Shown: positions 45,958-54,989 of the stretch, piece after piece | Layout of the letters: each line of letters starts with the position of its first letter | Numbering within the stretch: the first letter of the stretch is position 1 | Assembly: GCA_017643925.1 (NCBI GenBank) | Contig: JAEPML010000018.1 | Location: 1-64,000, forward strand | DNA from: Roseibium sp. | GTDB lineage: Bacteria > Pseudomonadota > Alphaproteobacteria > Rhizobiales > Stappiaceae | DNA length: 64,000 nt | Direction: 5' to 3' | Notes under the pieces: generated by a model | Told to the model about the DNA's origin: nothing | The model's database searches: none | The model's input: only the letters and a program-made list of their open reading frames with translations | Translations under genes and position numbers: made by a program

Positions 45958-46698
45958 CTATCCGATGGAACTGAACCAGGGCACGTTCTCCAGCATCCAC
46001 TGCGCGATGATGTTGATCGAATTTGTTGCGATCAGCACACCGAACAGGATCAGGAGAAGACCCATGAGTTTTTCAATGGTTCCCAGATACTTTCGAAACC
46101 GCGCCATGGCGGACATGAAGGGCCCGATAAACAGGGCTGCCGCCACGAAAGGCAGCGTCATACCCAGGCCATAGACCAGGAGCAGCGCGGCTCCTTGCCC
46201 TGCTGTTTCCTGCCCCGCGGCGGTGAACAGGATTGTTGCGAGCACGGGACCGACACAAGGTGTCCAGCCAAAGGCAAATGCCAGGCCGATCACGAAGGCG
46301 CCGACAAGACCGACACTCTTGCTGTCACCTGCGTCGGCCCTGAGTTGCCGATATAAGATCCCGATACGGATCACGCCGAGAAAGTGAAGCCCCATCGCAA
46401 TGATGATTGCTGCCGCAATCCAGCGAAGGACGTCGAAATACTCGCGCACCAATTGTCCGAAGGTTGTCGCAGTCGCGCCAAGACCGACGAAGACGGTCAT
46501 CACGCCCAGGGCAAAACAACATGCCGCCAGGAATGCACGCATGCGGACTGCAACCGAGACCTGGCCACCGGCCTGGAGCTCGTTCATGCCTGTCCCCGCC
46601 AGGTAGCCGAGATAGAAGGGCACAATTGGCAGGATACAGGGCGACAGGAACGACAAGAGGCCCGCGATCAGTGCCCCGACAAAGGTGATTTCAAACAT
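45958..46698 (-). CDS. soxV: Membrane thiol transporter SoxV (CcdA family)
   Basis: 246 aa with six membrane spans, conserved Cys in FLSPCILPIVPFYLG and GWTPCVGPVL. Moves reducing equivalents from cytoplasmic thioredoxin to SoxW. First gene of the minus-strand sox run, divergent from soxS. Confidence 0.92.
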   Translation of the reverse strand: MFEITFVGALIAGLLSFLSPCILPIVPFYLGYLAGTGMNELQAGGQVSVAVRMRAFLAACCFALGVMTVFVGLGATATTFGQLVREYFDVLRWIAAAIIIAMGLHFLGVIRIGILYRQLRADAGDSKSVGLVGAFVIGLAFAFGWTPCVGPVLATILFTAAGQETAGQGAALLLVYGLGMTLPFVAAALFIGPFMSAMARFRKYLGTIEKLMGLLLILFGVLIATNSINIIAQWMLENVPWFSSIG

Positions 46699-46725
46699 TG
46701 GATGAGCAGCTTCTCAGCTTGATAT

Positions 46726-46741
46726 ATTCATAAATTAGATT
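46726..46741. promoter_or_regulatory. Near-consensus ATTC-N8-GAAT operator between soxV and soxS
   Basis: ATTC (46726-46729), 8 bp, GATT (46738-46741): one mismatch from the palindromes elsewhere in the cluster. It sits in the 81-bp divergent promoter region. Confidence 0.55.
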
Positions 46742-46779
46742 ATGATTAAGTGTGCGTGCTCGTCAATCGGGGACTGAAT

Positions 46780-47148
46780 TTGACTTTTTTGAAGACACTC
46801 ACCGTTCTGCTGCTTGCACTTGCGCCGGTGTCTGCAGGTGCCGAGACGTTCTTGCTCATGGCTGAGGAAGACGGGTGCCTTTGGTGTGCCCGATGGAACA
46901 AGGAGATCGCTCACATCTACCCGAAAACGGCAGAAGGCAAAGCGGCGCCGCTGCAACGCTTTGACCTTTACAGCGACAAGCCCGAGGTAACCTTCAAAAC
47001 CAGGGTCCGTTTTACACCGACCTTCATTCTCGTGCAAAATGGTGCTGAAGTCGGCCGAATCGAGGGCTACCCGGGCGAGGATTTCTTTTGGGGCCTGCTT
47101 GGGACGATGTTCGAACGTGCGAAAATCCCCGTGGACCAGACAGGTTGA
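46780..47148 (+). CDS. soxS: Periplasmic thioredoxin-like SoxS
   Basis: 122 aa from a TTG at 46780 (GGGGA upstream; a GTG at 46750 is the alternative). Signal peptide LLALAPVSAGA; thioredoxin fold with CxxC in EEDGCLWCARWNKE and cis-Pro in RFTPTFIL. SoxS reactivates SoxY in Paracoccus. First gene of the soxSR unit. Confidence 0.88.
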   Translation: MTFLKTLTVLLLALAPVSAGAETFLLMAEEDGCLWCARWNKEIAHIYPKTAEGKAAPLQRFDLYSDKPEVTFKTRVRFTPTFILVQNGAEVGRIEGYPGEDFFWGLLGTMFERAKIPVDQTG

Positions 47149-47154
47149 ACAAAA

Positions 47155-47538
47155 ATGACAACTGATGTGACAACCAAATCTGACGGCTCCGGCGAGTCGA
47201 CGTCGCGGCTTCCGGTCTTCGACGTCAACATGTGTGCTGAAGACATGGAAAGGATGATGAAAAACGCACAACGCGCTTCAAACTTTCTGAAGGCCATCAG
47301 CCACGAAGGACGCCTGATGATCCTCTGTCATCTGGCTTCCGGAGAAAAGTCGGTCGCGGAACTGGAGAACCTGCTTTCTGCACGGCAGGCAGCGGTGTCG
47401 CAACAACTCACGCGCTTGAGGCTCGAAGGCCTCGTCTCGCCCCGGCGCGACGGCAAGGCAATCTACTACAGTCTGGCAGACGACAGGCCCAAACAAATCA
47501 TGGAAGTGGTCTACGACCTGTTCTGCAAAGAGGATTGA
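47155..47538 (+). CDS. soxR: ArsR-family sulfur-responsive repressor SoxR
   Basis: 127 aa winged helix (AVSQQLTRLRLEGLVSPRRDGK recognition helix and wing). Three Cys: 27, 58 and 124. The 58-124 pair has the same 66-residue spacing as the tetrasulfide-forming Cys41/Cys107 of SqrR and Cys42/Cys108 of BigR, as I recall them, so persulfide sensing is likely. Proteins of this group bind ATTC-N8-GAAT, which occurs five times around the cluster. Confidence 0.9.
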   Translation: MTTDVTTKSDGSGESTSRLPVFDVNMCAEDMERMMKNAQRASNFLKAISHEGRLMILCHLASGEKSVAELENLLSARQAAVSQQLTRLRLEGLVSPRRDGKAIYYSLADDRPKQIMEVVYDLFCKED

Positions 47539-47579
47539 CCGTACGCTGAATTAGCGCCCGGTTTTGGGAGGAACCGGAA

Positions 47580-48635
47580 ATGCTGGAATTGCTCGGAGAA
47601 GCAAATACAGCCGCCCTCATCGGTCTTGGGGGCGGTATCGCCCTTGGCTTGGCTGCCCGGATTGGCCGGTTTTGCACATTGGGTGCAATCGAGGACTACC
47701 TTTATGGCGCGGATGATCGAAGGCTTCGCATGTGGGGCCTTGCAATCGGCGTTGCGATCATCGGCACTCACCTGGCAATGTCGTGGGACTTCATGGACGG
47801 TGCGAGCACGGCCTATCTGGACCGGGTCTGGAACCCTCTTGGCTCGATCGTTGGCGGTCTGATGTTCGGTTACGGAATGGCGCTCAGCGGCAATTGCGGC
47901 TACGGCGCGCTGGCACGACTGGGCGGTGGAGATCTCCGGTCGTTCGTGATCGTGCTCGTCTTGGGCCTGTCGGCCTATTTCGTCATGTCGGGCCCACTTG
48001 CGCATGTGCGGGTCTGGTTGTTCTCGGCTGAAACCGGCGCAACGTCTCCGCAGGGCCTGAGCCAGTATCTGCACTCCGCCTTCAACATCACGCCAGCCCT
48101 GACCGGCGTTGTCGTGGGTGGTGGGATCATCGCCTTCGTGTTCTGCAGTTCCGCTTTTCGCAGATCACCCGGGCAGATCTTCTGGGGAGCTGTCGTTGGC
48201 CTGACAATCGTGTCCGGCTGGATTGGAACCTACTGGGTCGCCATGACGGGTTTTGAGGCGGAACCAATCGAATCCCACGCTTTTGCTGCCCCGATTGGCG
48301 ACACGATCTACTACGGCATGACGGCGTCGGGAAACACCCTGTCCTTCAGCGTCGGCTCTGTTATCGGCGTTGTCCTGGGCGCATGCCTCGGGTCCTATTC
48401 AAAGGGCCATTTCCGTTGGGAAGCCTGCGAAGATCCGCGCGAACTGCGCCGCCAAATCATCGGGGCTGCGATCATGGGCCCCGGCGCGATCCTCGCCGTC
48501 GGCTGCAGCGTCGGCCAGGGTATCTCGGCCTTCTCGGTCCTTGCCTACAGCGCACCTGTTACCTTCCTTGCGATTTTCGCAGGCGCGGCGATTGGATTGA
48601 GGCAATTGATCACCGGGTTTGCTGCGGCGGAATAA
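47580..48635 (+). CDS. YeeE/YedE-type sulfur transporter, first copy
   Basis: 351 aa, about nine membrane spans. YeeE/YedE (TsuA) signature Cys motifs: ALSGNCGYGALARLGGGDL and LAVGCSVGQGISAFSVLA. Members take up thiosulfate or other sulfur forms through Cys relays. ATG after GGGAGG, 42 bp after soxR, probably one operon with soxSR. Confidence 0.88.
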   Translation: MLELLGEANTAALIGLGGGIALGLAARIGRFCTLGAIEDYLYGADDRRLRMWGLAIGVAIIGTHLAMSWDFMDGASTAYLDRVWNPLGSIVGGLMFGYGMALSGNCGYGALARLGGGDLRSFVIVLVLGLSAYFVMSGPLAHVRVWLFSAETGATSPQGLSQYLHSAFNITPALTGVVVGGGIIAFVFCSSAFRRSPGQIFWGAVVGLTIVSGWIGTYWVAMTGFEAEPIESHAFAAPIGDTIYYGMTASGNTLSFSVGSVIGVVLGACLGSYSKGHFRWEACEDPRELRRQIIGAAIMGPGAILAVGCSVGQGISAFSVLAYSAPVTFLAIFAGAAIGLRQLITGFAAAE

Positions 48636-48750
48636 GCGCCTCTTCGCGCCGGACGACCGCTCCACTGCCAACCTGACCTGACCCGTCTCTGGATGACATG
48701 AGGCACGAAGGACCTTCAGCCCGATCTGATGAAAGGAACCCACTCAACAC

Positions 48751-48766
48751 ATTCAAATTATCGAAT
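48751..48766. promoter_or_regulatory. ATTC-N8-GAAT operator upstream of second YeeE gene
   Basis: ATTC (48751-48754), AAATTATC, GAAT (48763-48766). It lies 107 bp before the start at 48874, in the 238-bp gap between the two transporter genes. Confidence 0.65.
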
Positions 48767-48873
48767 TTTTCTATATTTCCTTGAGGTTGGTCAATGCCCG
48801 GACAGGTCCTGGCGGCAAAAATGATGTTGTCCCGGCCATCGGGCAGAAGCCAGTCGTACGATCGGAGCCACCC

Positions 48874-49956
48874 ATGGATCTGACATACCTTCTCGATCAC
48901 CTGTCGGAGCCGACGCTGCTCGTGCTTGGAGGACTTCTGGTTGGCATGATGTTCGGCATTTTTGCCCAGCAAAGTCGCTTCTGTCTCCGCGCCGCTGCGC
49001 TCGAGTTCTCGCGCATGCAGTCAGCGGACCGCCTTCCGATCTGGTTGTTGGCCTTTTCCAGCGCGCTACTTGCAACTCAGGTTCTTGGCGCCGGTGGGCA
49101 TATCGACATCCATGAAACCCGGCAACTTGCCTCGCCTCAGAGCCTCTCCGGCGCCCTGCTCGGTGGCGTGATGTTTGGTACCGGCATGGTCATGGCAAGA
49201 GGCTGCGCGAGCCGGCTGCTGGTGCTGTCGGCAACCGGCAACCTTCGGGCCCTCCTCTCCGGTCTTGTTTTTGCCGTTGTGGCTCAGGCCAGTTTGTATG
49301 GCGCCCTGAAACCGGCACGTGACTGGCTTTCCGGATTGTGGACGACGGTCGAGGTTGGCGGAAACGACCTGACCCGGCATCTCGGCCTCGGTCCTGCCGG
49401 CGTCTATCTCTTCGGTGGCATGTGGCTGGTGGCCGGGCTCGTCCTCACTTGGCGCAACCGCAGTTCCCTTTGGCGTACAATCGCCGCCGTCGGTGCAGGC
49501 CTGGCCGTTCCAGCAGCCCTCCTGTTCACAACCACGATGTCCAGACAGGCGTTCGATCCCGTATCGGTGGAAGGCGTCACCTTCACGGGCCCATCGGCCG
49601 ACACGTTGATGTTGTTCCTGTCAACGCCAGCCGACGGATTTGACTTTGCATCGGGACTGGTTCCGGGCGTTTTCCTGGGATCTTTCGTGGCCGCCTTTCT
49701 GACGCGGCAACTGGCGCTTCAAGGCTTCGAAAGCGGCCCCTCCATGGCCCGCTATCTTTCCGGTGCGGCCCTGATGGGATTTGGGGGCATGCTTGCCGGT
49801 GGCTGCGCCGTCGGGGCAGGCATCACCGGCGCCTCTCTTTTTGCAGCGACCGCATGGGTCACCCTGATCGGTATCTGGCTGTCGGCAACAGCGTCAGACA
49901 GGTTGATTGCAAAACTACAAAACGGGGTTGAGCCGACCGCACACTCCTCCATTTGA
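48874..49956 (+). CDS. YeeE/YedE-type sulfur transporter, second copy
   Basis: 360 aa from the ATG at 48874 (CGGAGCC upstream; a longer open frame from 48781 looks non-coding). About nine spans; Cys motifs VMARGCASRLLVLSATGN and LAGGCAVGAGITGASLFA. Clearly diverged from the first copy, so not a recent duplicate. Its own SoxR-type operator suggests separate induction. Confidence 0.87.
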   Translation: MDLTYLLDHLSEPTLLVLGGLLVGMMFGIFAQQSRFCLRAAALEFSRMQSADRLPIWLLAFSSALLATQVLGAGGHIDIHETRQLASPQSLSGALLGGVMFGTGMVMARGCASRLLVLSATGNLRALLSGLVFAVVAQASLYGALKPARDWLSGLWTTVEVGGNDLTRHLGLGPAGVYLFGGMWLVAGLVLTWRNRSSLWRTIAAVGAGLAVPAALLFTTTMSRQAFDPVSVEGVTFTGPSADTLMLFLSTPADGFDFASGLVPGVFLGSFVAAFLTRQLALQGFESGPSMARYLSGAALMGFGGMLAGGCAVGAGITGASLFAATAWVTLIGIWLSATASDRLIAKLQNGVEPTAHSSI

Positions 49957-50117
49957 GGGCTGAAGTGGTCCACGACCTGGCAAAGACGACCAGACCATCC
50001 TTGGTGCGGCCTAGAAGCGACTGAGATCTGAAATCCCTGACGACTGTCACAGGCAGCCCAATTTCCGTTGAAATACAGGTCCGAAATTCGAATTTTTCTC
50101 GAATGCCAATTTAACCA

Positions 50118-50132
50118 TTAATGGATTTTTAA
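50118..50132. promoter_or_regulatory. Possible CtrA box upstream of the adhesin gene
   Basis: TTAA (50118-50121), 7 bp, TTAA (50129-50132), 89 bp before the adhesin start. The flanking bases (TTAAT) are off the preferred TTAAC, and the tract is AT-rich. Confidence 0.3.
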
Positions 50133-50220
50133 TGTTTCAGGCACTTGAAAGCCGTCGCTTTCAGCCTGATTTTGAGTAGAGGTTTACAAAGAATTTACTC
50201 TATTCCGGCCGGTCCCAAGA

Positions 50221-53200
50221 ATGGTTCAAACTGTCGAAGTCGCCCAAGCACAGGTTCAGAACTCAGGCAATCAGCCAGGAACTGATCCCGTACAGCCCCT
50301 GCTGTTGTCACCGCCTGAAACAGATCAGACCAGCATGCTGCTTTTGCAGCCCGGCCAACAAGTCGACTTCCGACAGATCCTGGACGTTGAAATCTCGTTC
50401 GTGAGGGTTGGTGACGACCTGGAACTGGCTTTTGCGGACGGTGGCACGATCATCGTGCAGAGCTTCTTCTCCGGACCAGGAAGTTCGCTCGTCGCGATTG
50501 TCGGCGACGGACAGATTCTCTCGCTCGATGCGTTTTCCTCCATCGCCGCCCTTCAAACAGCCACAGAGTTTGAAACCGCCGCTGGCGGCACAACAACCCT
50601 TTCGTTCGAGCTCAGCAACAATCCGGGCTCCGCAGAGGGGTTTCGTGACGCCAATATTGGTGACCTGGGCGACGGGCTGGGTGTGAGTGACCTCCTTCAG
50701 TCCGGCCCTCCTCTTGAGGACGAAGTCCCTGAAGAAGAAGCGTTTGGCGGGGACGACGATAAAGATCCATCGCTGCTGACTGCGGCAACAGACAGCAGCA
50801 TCGATGAGGGAAACCTCGCCGACGGCAACGAAGCTGGCGCGGGCCCGACCACCGTTTCCGGCGATTTGGGGATCAGTTTCGGCGAAGATGCCGGTGCATC
50901 GCCAACCCTCGTGTTTGACACCGACGGCTCCGGTACGCCGCTCGATTCAACCGGGACAGCATTCGCACTCACTTCAGACAATGTCGCGCTTGAATACACG
51001 ATCACGGATAACAGCGATGGTGGCCAGACGCTGGTCGCTACCAAGGCAGGTACATCCGAAGTCGTCTTCACGGTGACGCTCGAGATTGTGCCAGACGCGG
51101 TTGCCGAAGGAGTGCCCGGCGGATCTTACACATTCACCCTTTCCGGGAACCTCGATCACGTCACCGGCGCAACTGACGATGAACTGCCGGTTTCCTTCGC
51201 CTTCACAGGCGCCGATACCAACGGGGATTCCGTCAGCTCCAGCTTCCAGGTAACCGTTGTCGACGACGATGTCCTGATCGGCGACGCAGAAGACACTTCG
51301 GTTGATGAAGAAGGTCTGGCAACCGGCTCCACGGACAGCGGCTACGATGGCGACCTGGCGGGTTCGAATGTGACCTCCAGCGGTGACCTTGACATTTCCT
51401 GGGGCTCGGACAATGCCAACCCAACGTCCGGCGGCGGAACGGGCGACAGATCAGTTGTCTTTTCAGAAACGCAATCCGGACTCACCGGACTGACCTCCAA
51501 CGGTTCCAGCGTTTCGACGGCCACTTTGTCGGATGGCACCCTGGTCGGCTACACCGGCAGCACCGTCCCCTCCTCCACGAGTGACAGCTCCGTCGTGTTT
51601 CACGCCACGCTGTCCGATTCCGGAACCGGCAGTTACTCTTTCACGCTTGTCCAGAACCTCGACCATCCAGAAGTGGATACCGAGGACGATCTGGAACTGA
51701 CATTCGCTTTCACCGCGACCGACGGCGATGGCGACACCGCCTCATCGACCTTCTCTGTCATTGTGGATGACGATGCGCTGGTTATAGGCGACACAGAAGA
51801 CACTTCGGTCGACGAAGAAGGTCTGGCGACCGGCACAACGGATAGCGGCTACGACGGCGACCTGGCGGGTTCGGATGTTACTACCAGCGGCGACCTTGCC
51901 ATCTCGTGGGGGGCCGACGACGCCAACCCGACGTCCGGCGACGGCACGGGTGACAGGTCCGTCGCCTTTTCCGAGACGCAATCCGGACTGACCGGTTTGA
52001 CCACAAATGGTCTCAGTGTTTCGACGGCCACTTTGTCGGATGGCACCCTGGTCGGCTACACCGGCAGCACGGCACCCTCCTCCACAAGTGACAGCTCGGT
52101 CGTGTTTCACGCTTCGCTGTCCGATTCCGGAAGCGGAAGCTATTCGTTCACGCTTGTCCAGAACCTCGACCATCCTGAAGTGGATACCGAGGACGATCTG
52201 GAACTGACATTCGCCTTCACCGCAACAGACAGCGATGGCGACACAGCCTCGTCGACTTTCTCTGTCACTGTGGATGACGACGCTCCCGCTCCGAACGAAG
52301 CCATCACCGTCACGGTGGATGAAGACGATATCGACAATTTCTATTCTCTGGGAAGCTCTCCGCGGGACGGTGACAGCGATGGATCAACGACCGGGCCAAC
52401 CGACGCAGCAGACGGTCCCGCCTATGTAAGCGGCTCACTGGCATCGGCCGTCAGTTTCGGTGCCGACGGTCCGGCAAGCGATGCGACCTTCTCATTTGCC
52501 GACGATGCAGCCGATATCATGGAGGCACTCGGCCTCACGTCCAATGGGGAAAGCCTGTCGTTCGAAATCAGGACTTCCGGCGGTGATGTTTCGCTTTTCG
52601 GCTATGTCGATACCGACAGTGATGGCTCCTATACCGAGCCCGACTTTCAAAGCGAAATCGTTGGCGACCGGCCGATCATCAGCCTGCAGCTTGATGCGAA
52701 CGGGGACTATGTCCTTGAGCTCTTCGATCAACTGGATCATGTCGATGACGGGAACACCGAGGGCACGACACTTGTCGCCGGAACCGGGTCCATCGACGCG
52801 ATCGATTTCGGTGCAGCTATTGTTGCAACGGACGGCGACGATGACACGCTCGACCTGAGCGGCCAATTTCAGGTCGCTGTAAGAGACGACGTGCCCGAAG
52901 TTGACATCTGGGTCGAGGACTACGTTCGAATAGATGAAACCTACGGTCTCCACAGCGACAATTCCTTCGACCCGTTCCTTGGCGACTATGATCCGTTTGT
53001 CGTGGCCCTGTTCGCCGGCGTAACCAATCCGGGATCGGACGCGGATCTGCCGGGACCGATCTACGCGGACTACACGGTCGTGAATTTTGATGGCGCCGAC
53101 GGCGCTGACGAATTTGCTGACATCGCGCTTTCCCTGCAGATCGATGATGCTGATTCAGGTCTGTTCACGACCGAAGGCGACGCGATCACCCTCACGCTGG

Positions 53201-54909
53201 AAGATGGTTTGGTCGTCGGGCGAATCCCGACCGGAGAAGCCGTCTTCGCAATCCACATAGATGACTGTGGCTGCGTCAGCATTGCCCAGTACCAGTCCCT
53301 GATGCATCCGGACGACACGTCTTCCGATGAACACATCGACCTTGCCGGCAAGTTGTCGGCGGTCATCATGGTCACCGATGCCGACGGTGATACGGCCACA
53401 GCATCCGTATCGATCGGTGAAGATGTGACCTTCGATGATGACGGGCCGACCGCCTATCGTTGGGGCTCTGCAATCAACGTGGATGAAGCCACCGATCTCG
53501 AGGTTCAGGTGGCTGGTCAGTTGCGCTTCGATGGTGGCGCCGACGGGGCCACGGTCACGGACGTGGAGATCACGACCGTGGGTGGTTACGTTCAGGGTCT
53601 GGATCAGGAACTCTCCGGCCCGGCGCGGTTTGGTGATCTCACCAGCAACGGTTCGCGCATGACCGCGACAACCACCGAATCTGGCGGTGTCATCACGATC
53701 AACGCCGTGGTTGAAGGGTCTGGAGCACGTGCGTTCGAACTCGTCATGCAGCCGGATGGCAGCTACACGTTCCAGCAATTCGTCTCCTTCGATCACCCGG
53801 ATTCCGGCGAGACAGGTCGAGACGATTTCCTGGGAATTCGCATGCTCTACACCGTCACGGATGGAGACGGCGACACGGATTCCTCATATGCCTTCGTGCG
53901 TGTCTGGGATGACGGCGCGGAAATCGGGACACCCGATGATGTCGAAATCAATGCAAGTGTTCTCGACACTGCCGACACCTCCGACGATGCTGTTACCGGT
54001 TCCCTCGATATCGATTGGGGCGTGGATGTCGGCAATTCGGGAACGGGTGTTCCGGGAGACCGCTCGGTAAGCTTCGCCGATACCTCGGTTGCCGCGAACA
54101 ATGTCGACGTTTCCAGTGACGGTAGTTCTGTGACGCTCATGTCCGGCACCGAAACGGTCAATTTCGGCTTCAGCGGTGATGTGCTCGTCGGTTACACGGG
54201 GGCCGATGTCTCCGCAAACCAGGTGTTCACGGTATCGCTCGATGATGCCAGTGGAGAATACGAGTTCACGCTGCTCGCCGAACTGACTTTCGACGGGCTG
54301 ACGGATGCACGCGACAATGTCATCGACCTGGCGTTTGACTTCGTTGCCACCGACAGCGACGACGATGACAGCGGGACAGGCACCTTTACGGTCACCGTTG
54401 ATGGGGCTCCTGCCGAGTTGATCGGGGATGACACCGCCAACACGCTCACTGGAACGGATGGCGCGGACGCGATCTACGGACTGGGTGATGCGGATACGCT
54501 TTCCGGCGGCCTTGAAGATGACTACCTCATTGGTGGTCTCGGCGCCGACAATTTGACCGGCGGAGCTGGCAATGACACCTATGTCTGGGATTCCCTGAGT
54601 GAGGTCGGGGACACGATCACCGACTTTGATGTTTCCAGCGATGGTGATGCCGACGACGACAGGCTGGATCTTGGTGCCCTGCTTGATGATGTTTTCGGCG
54701 GCTCGGGCGCGATGGTGGCGGAGGCGATCGCAACCGGCTATGTCCGCGTCACCCAATCCGGGGTCGACCCTGCGGTGGTTGAAGTTGATAGCGACGGCGG
54801 CGGCGACAGCTGGACGACGGTTACCGATTTGACCGGTGTAGGCGCTGGTGACACCGTCCGGGTCGTTCTGGACGAAACCGGTACCTATACCGATGTTACG
54901 GTGGCGTAG
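50221..54909 (+). CDS. Lap-type giant adhesin with retention module and type I secretion C terminus
   Basis: 1562 aa, acidic. Residues 1-130 form a retention-type module (LLLQPGQQVDF, FADGGTIIVQSF) with a LapG-style site TAAG at 119-122 (EFETAAGGTT). Then DUF5801/T1SS-143-like Ig repeats of about 170 aa; two are nearly identical at the DNA level (51280-51786, 51787-52293). Near the C terminus a short Ca-binding RTX stretch (GLGDADTLSGGLEDDYLIGG, GGAGNDTYVWD) and a secretion signal region. The gene ends in a hairpin over the stop (54898-54920). Cognate secretion and protease genes converge from downstream. Confidence 0.88.
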   Translation: MVQTVEVAQAQVQNSGNQPGTDPVQPLLLSPPETDQTSMLLLQPGQQVDFRQILDVEISFVRVGDDLELAFADGGTIIVQSFFSGPGSSLVAIVGDGQILSLDAFSSIAALQTATEFETAAGGTTTLSFELSNNPGSAEGFRDANIGDLGDGLGVSDLLQSGPPLEDEVPEEEAFGGDDDKDPSLLTAATDSSIDEGNLADGNEAGAGPTTVSGDLGISFGEDAGASPTLVFDTDGSGTPLDSTGTAFALTSDNVALEYTITDNSDGGQTLVATKAGTSEVVFTVTLEIVPDAVAEGVPGGSYTFTLSGNLDHVTGATDDELPVSFAFTGADTNGDSVSSSFQVTVVDDDVLIGDAEDTSVDEEGLATGSTDSGYDGDLAGSNVTSSGDLDISWGSDNANPTSGGGTGDRSVVFSETQSGLTGLTSNGSSVSTATLSDGTLVGYTGSTVPSSTSDSSVVFHATLSDSGTGSYSFTLVQNLDHPEVDTEDDLELTFAFTATDGDGDTASSTFSVIVDDDALVIGDTEDTSVDEEGLATGTTDSGYDGDLAGSDVTTSGDLAISWGADDANPTSGDGTGDRSVAFSETQSGLTGLTTNGLSVSTATLSDGTLVGYTGSTAPSSTSDSSVVFHASLSDSGSGSYSFTLVQNLDHPEVDTEDDLELTFAFTATDSDGDTASSTFSVTVDDDAPAPNEAITVTVDEDDIDNFYSLGSSPRDGDSDGSTTGPTDAADGPAYVSGSLASAVSFGADGPASDATFSFADDAADIMEALGLTSNGESLSFEIRTSGGDVSLFGYVDTDSDGSYTEPDFQSEIVGDRPIISLQLDANGDYVLELFDQLDHVDDGNTEGTTLVAGTGSIDAIDFGAAIVATDGDDDTLDLSGQFQVAVRDDVPEVDIWVEDYVRIDETYGLHSDNSFDPFLGDYDPFVVALFAGVTNPGSDADLPGPIYADYTVVNFDGADGADEFADIALSLQIDDADSGLFTTEGDAITLTLEDGLVVGRIPTGEAVFAIHIDDCGCVSIAQYQSLMHPDDTSSDEHIDLAGKLSAVIMVTDADGDTATASVSIGEDVTFDDDGPTAYRWGSAINVDEATDLEVQVAGQLRFDGGADGATVTDVEITTVGGYVQGLDQELSGPARFGDLTSNGSRMTATTTESGGVITINAVVEGSGARAFELVMQPDGSYTFQQFVSFDHPDSGETGRDDFLGIRMLYTVTDGDGDTDSSYAFVRVWDDGAEIGTPDDVEINASVLDTADTSDDAVTGSLDIDWGVDVGNSGTGVPGDRSVSFADTSVAANNVDVSSDGSSVTLMSGTETVNFGFSGDVLVGYTGADVSANQVFTVSLDDASGEYEFTLLAELTFDGLTDARDNVIDLAFDFVATDSDDDDSGTGTFTVTVDGAPAELIGDDTANTLTGTDGADAIYGLGDADTLSGGLEDDYLIGGLGADNLTGGAGNDTYVWDSLSEVGDTITDFDVSSDGDADDDRLDLGALLDDVFGGSGAMVAEAIATGYVRVTQSGVDPAVVEVDSDGGGDSWTTVTDLTGVGAGDTVRVVLDETGTYTDVTVA
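51280..52293 (+). repeat. Tandem 507-bp repeat within the adhesin gene, two copies
   Basis: Copy 1 at 51280-51786, copy 2 at 51787-52293, in frame (169 codons each). Both carry EDTSVDEEGLATG, SETQSGLTGL and FTLVQNLDHPEVDTEDDLEL. Few differences, so a recent duplication or gene conversion. Confidence 0.85.
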
Positions 54910-54920
54910 AACGCCACCGT
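54898..54920 (+). terminator. Hairpin overlapping the adhesin stop codon
   Basis: ACGGTGGCGT and ACGCCACCGT, 10-bp perfect arms, loop AGA; the TAG stop lies in the hairpin. No T run follows, so it may work as an mRNA 3' end stabiliser or with Rho. Confidence 0.45.
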
Positions 54921-54989
54921 CACTGCCAGCACATCGAAAGACCGGCTTTTCCTGAAGACCACAGCAAGGGTCTGGAGGCAGAAAACGTC

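Noticed and set aside
50085..50105. ATTC...GAAT pair upstream of the adhesin, as a sixth SoxR site
   Set aside because: The gap between ATTC and GAAT is 11 bp, not 8, and the tract is AT-rich; it does not fit the operator.
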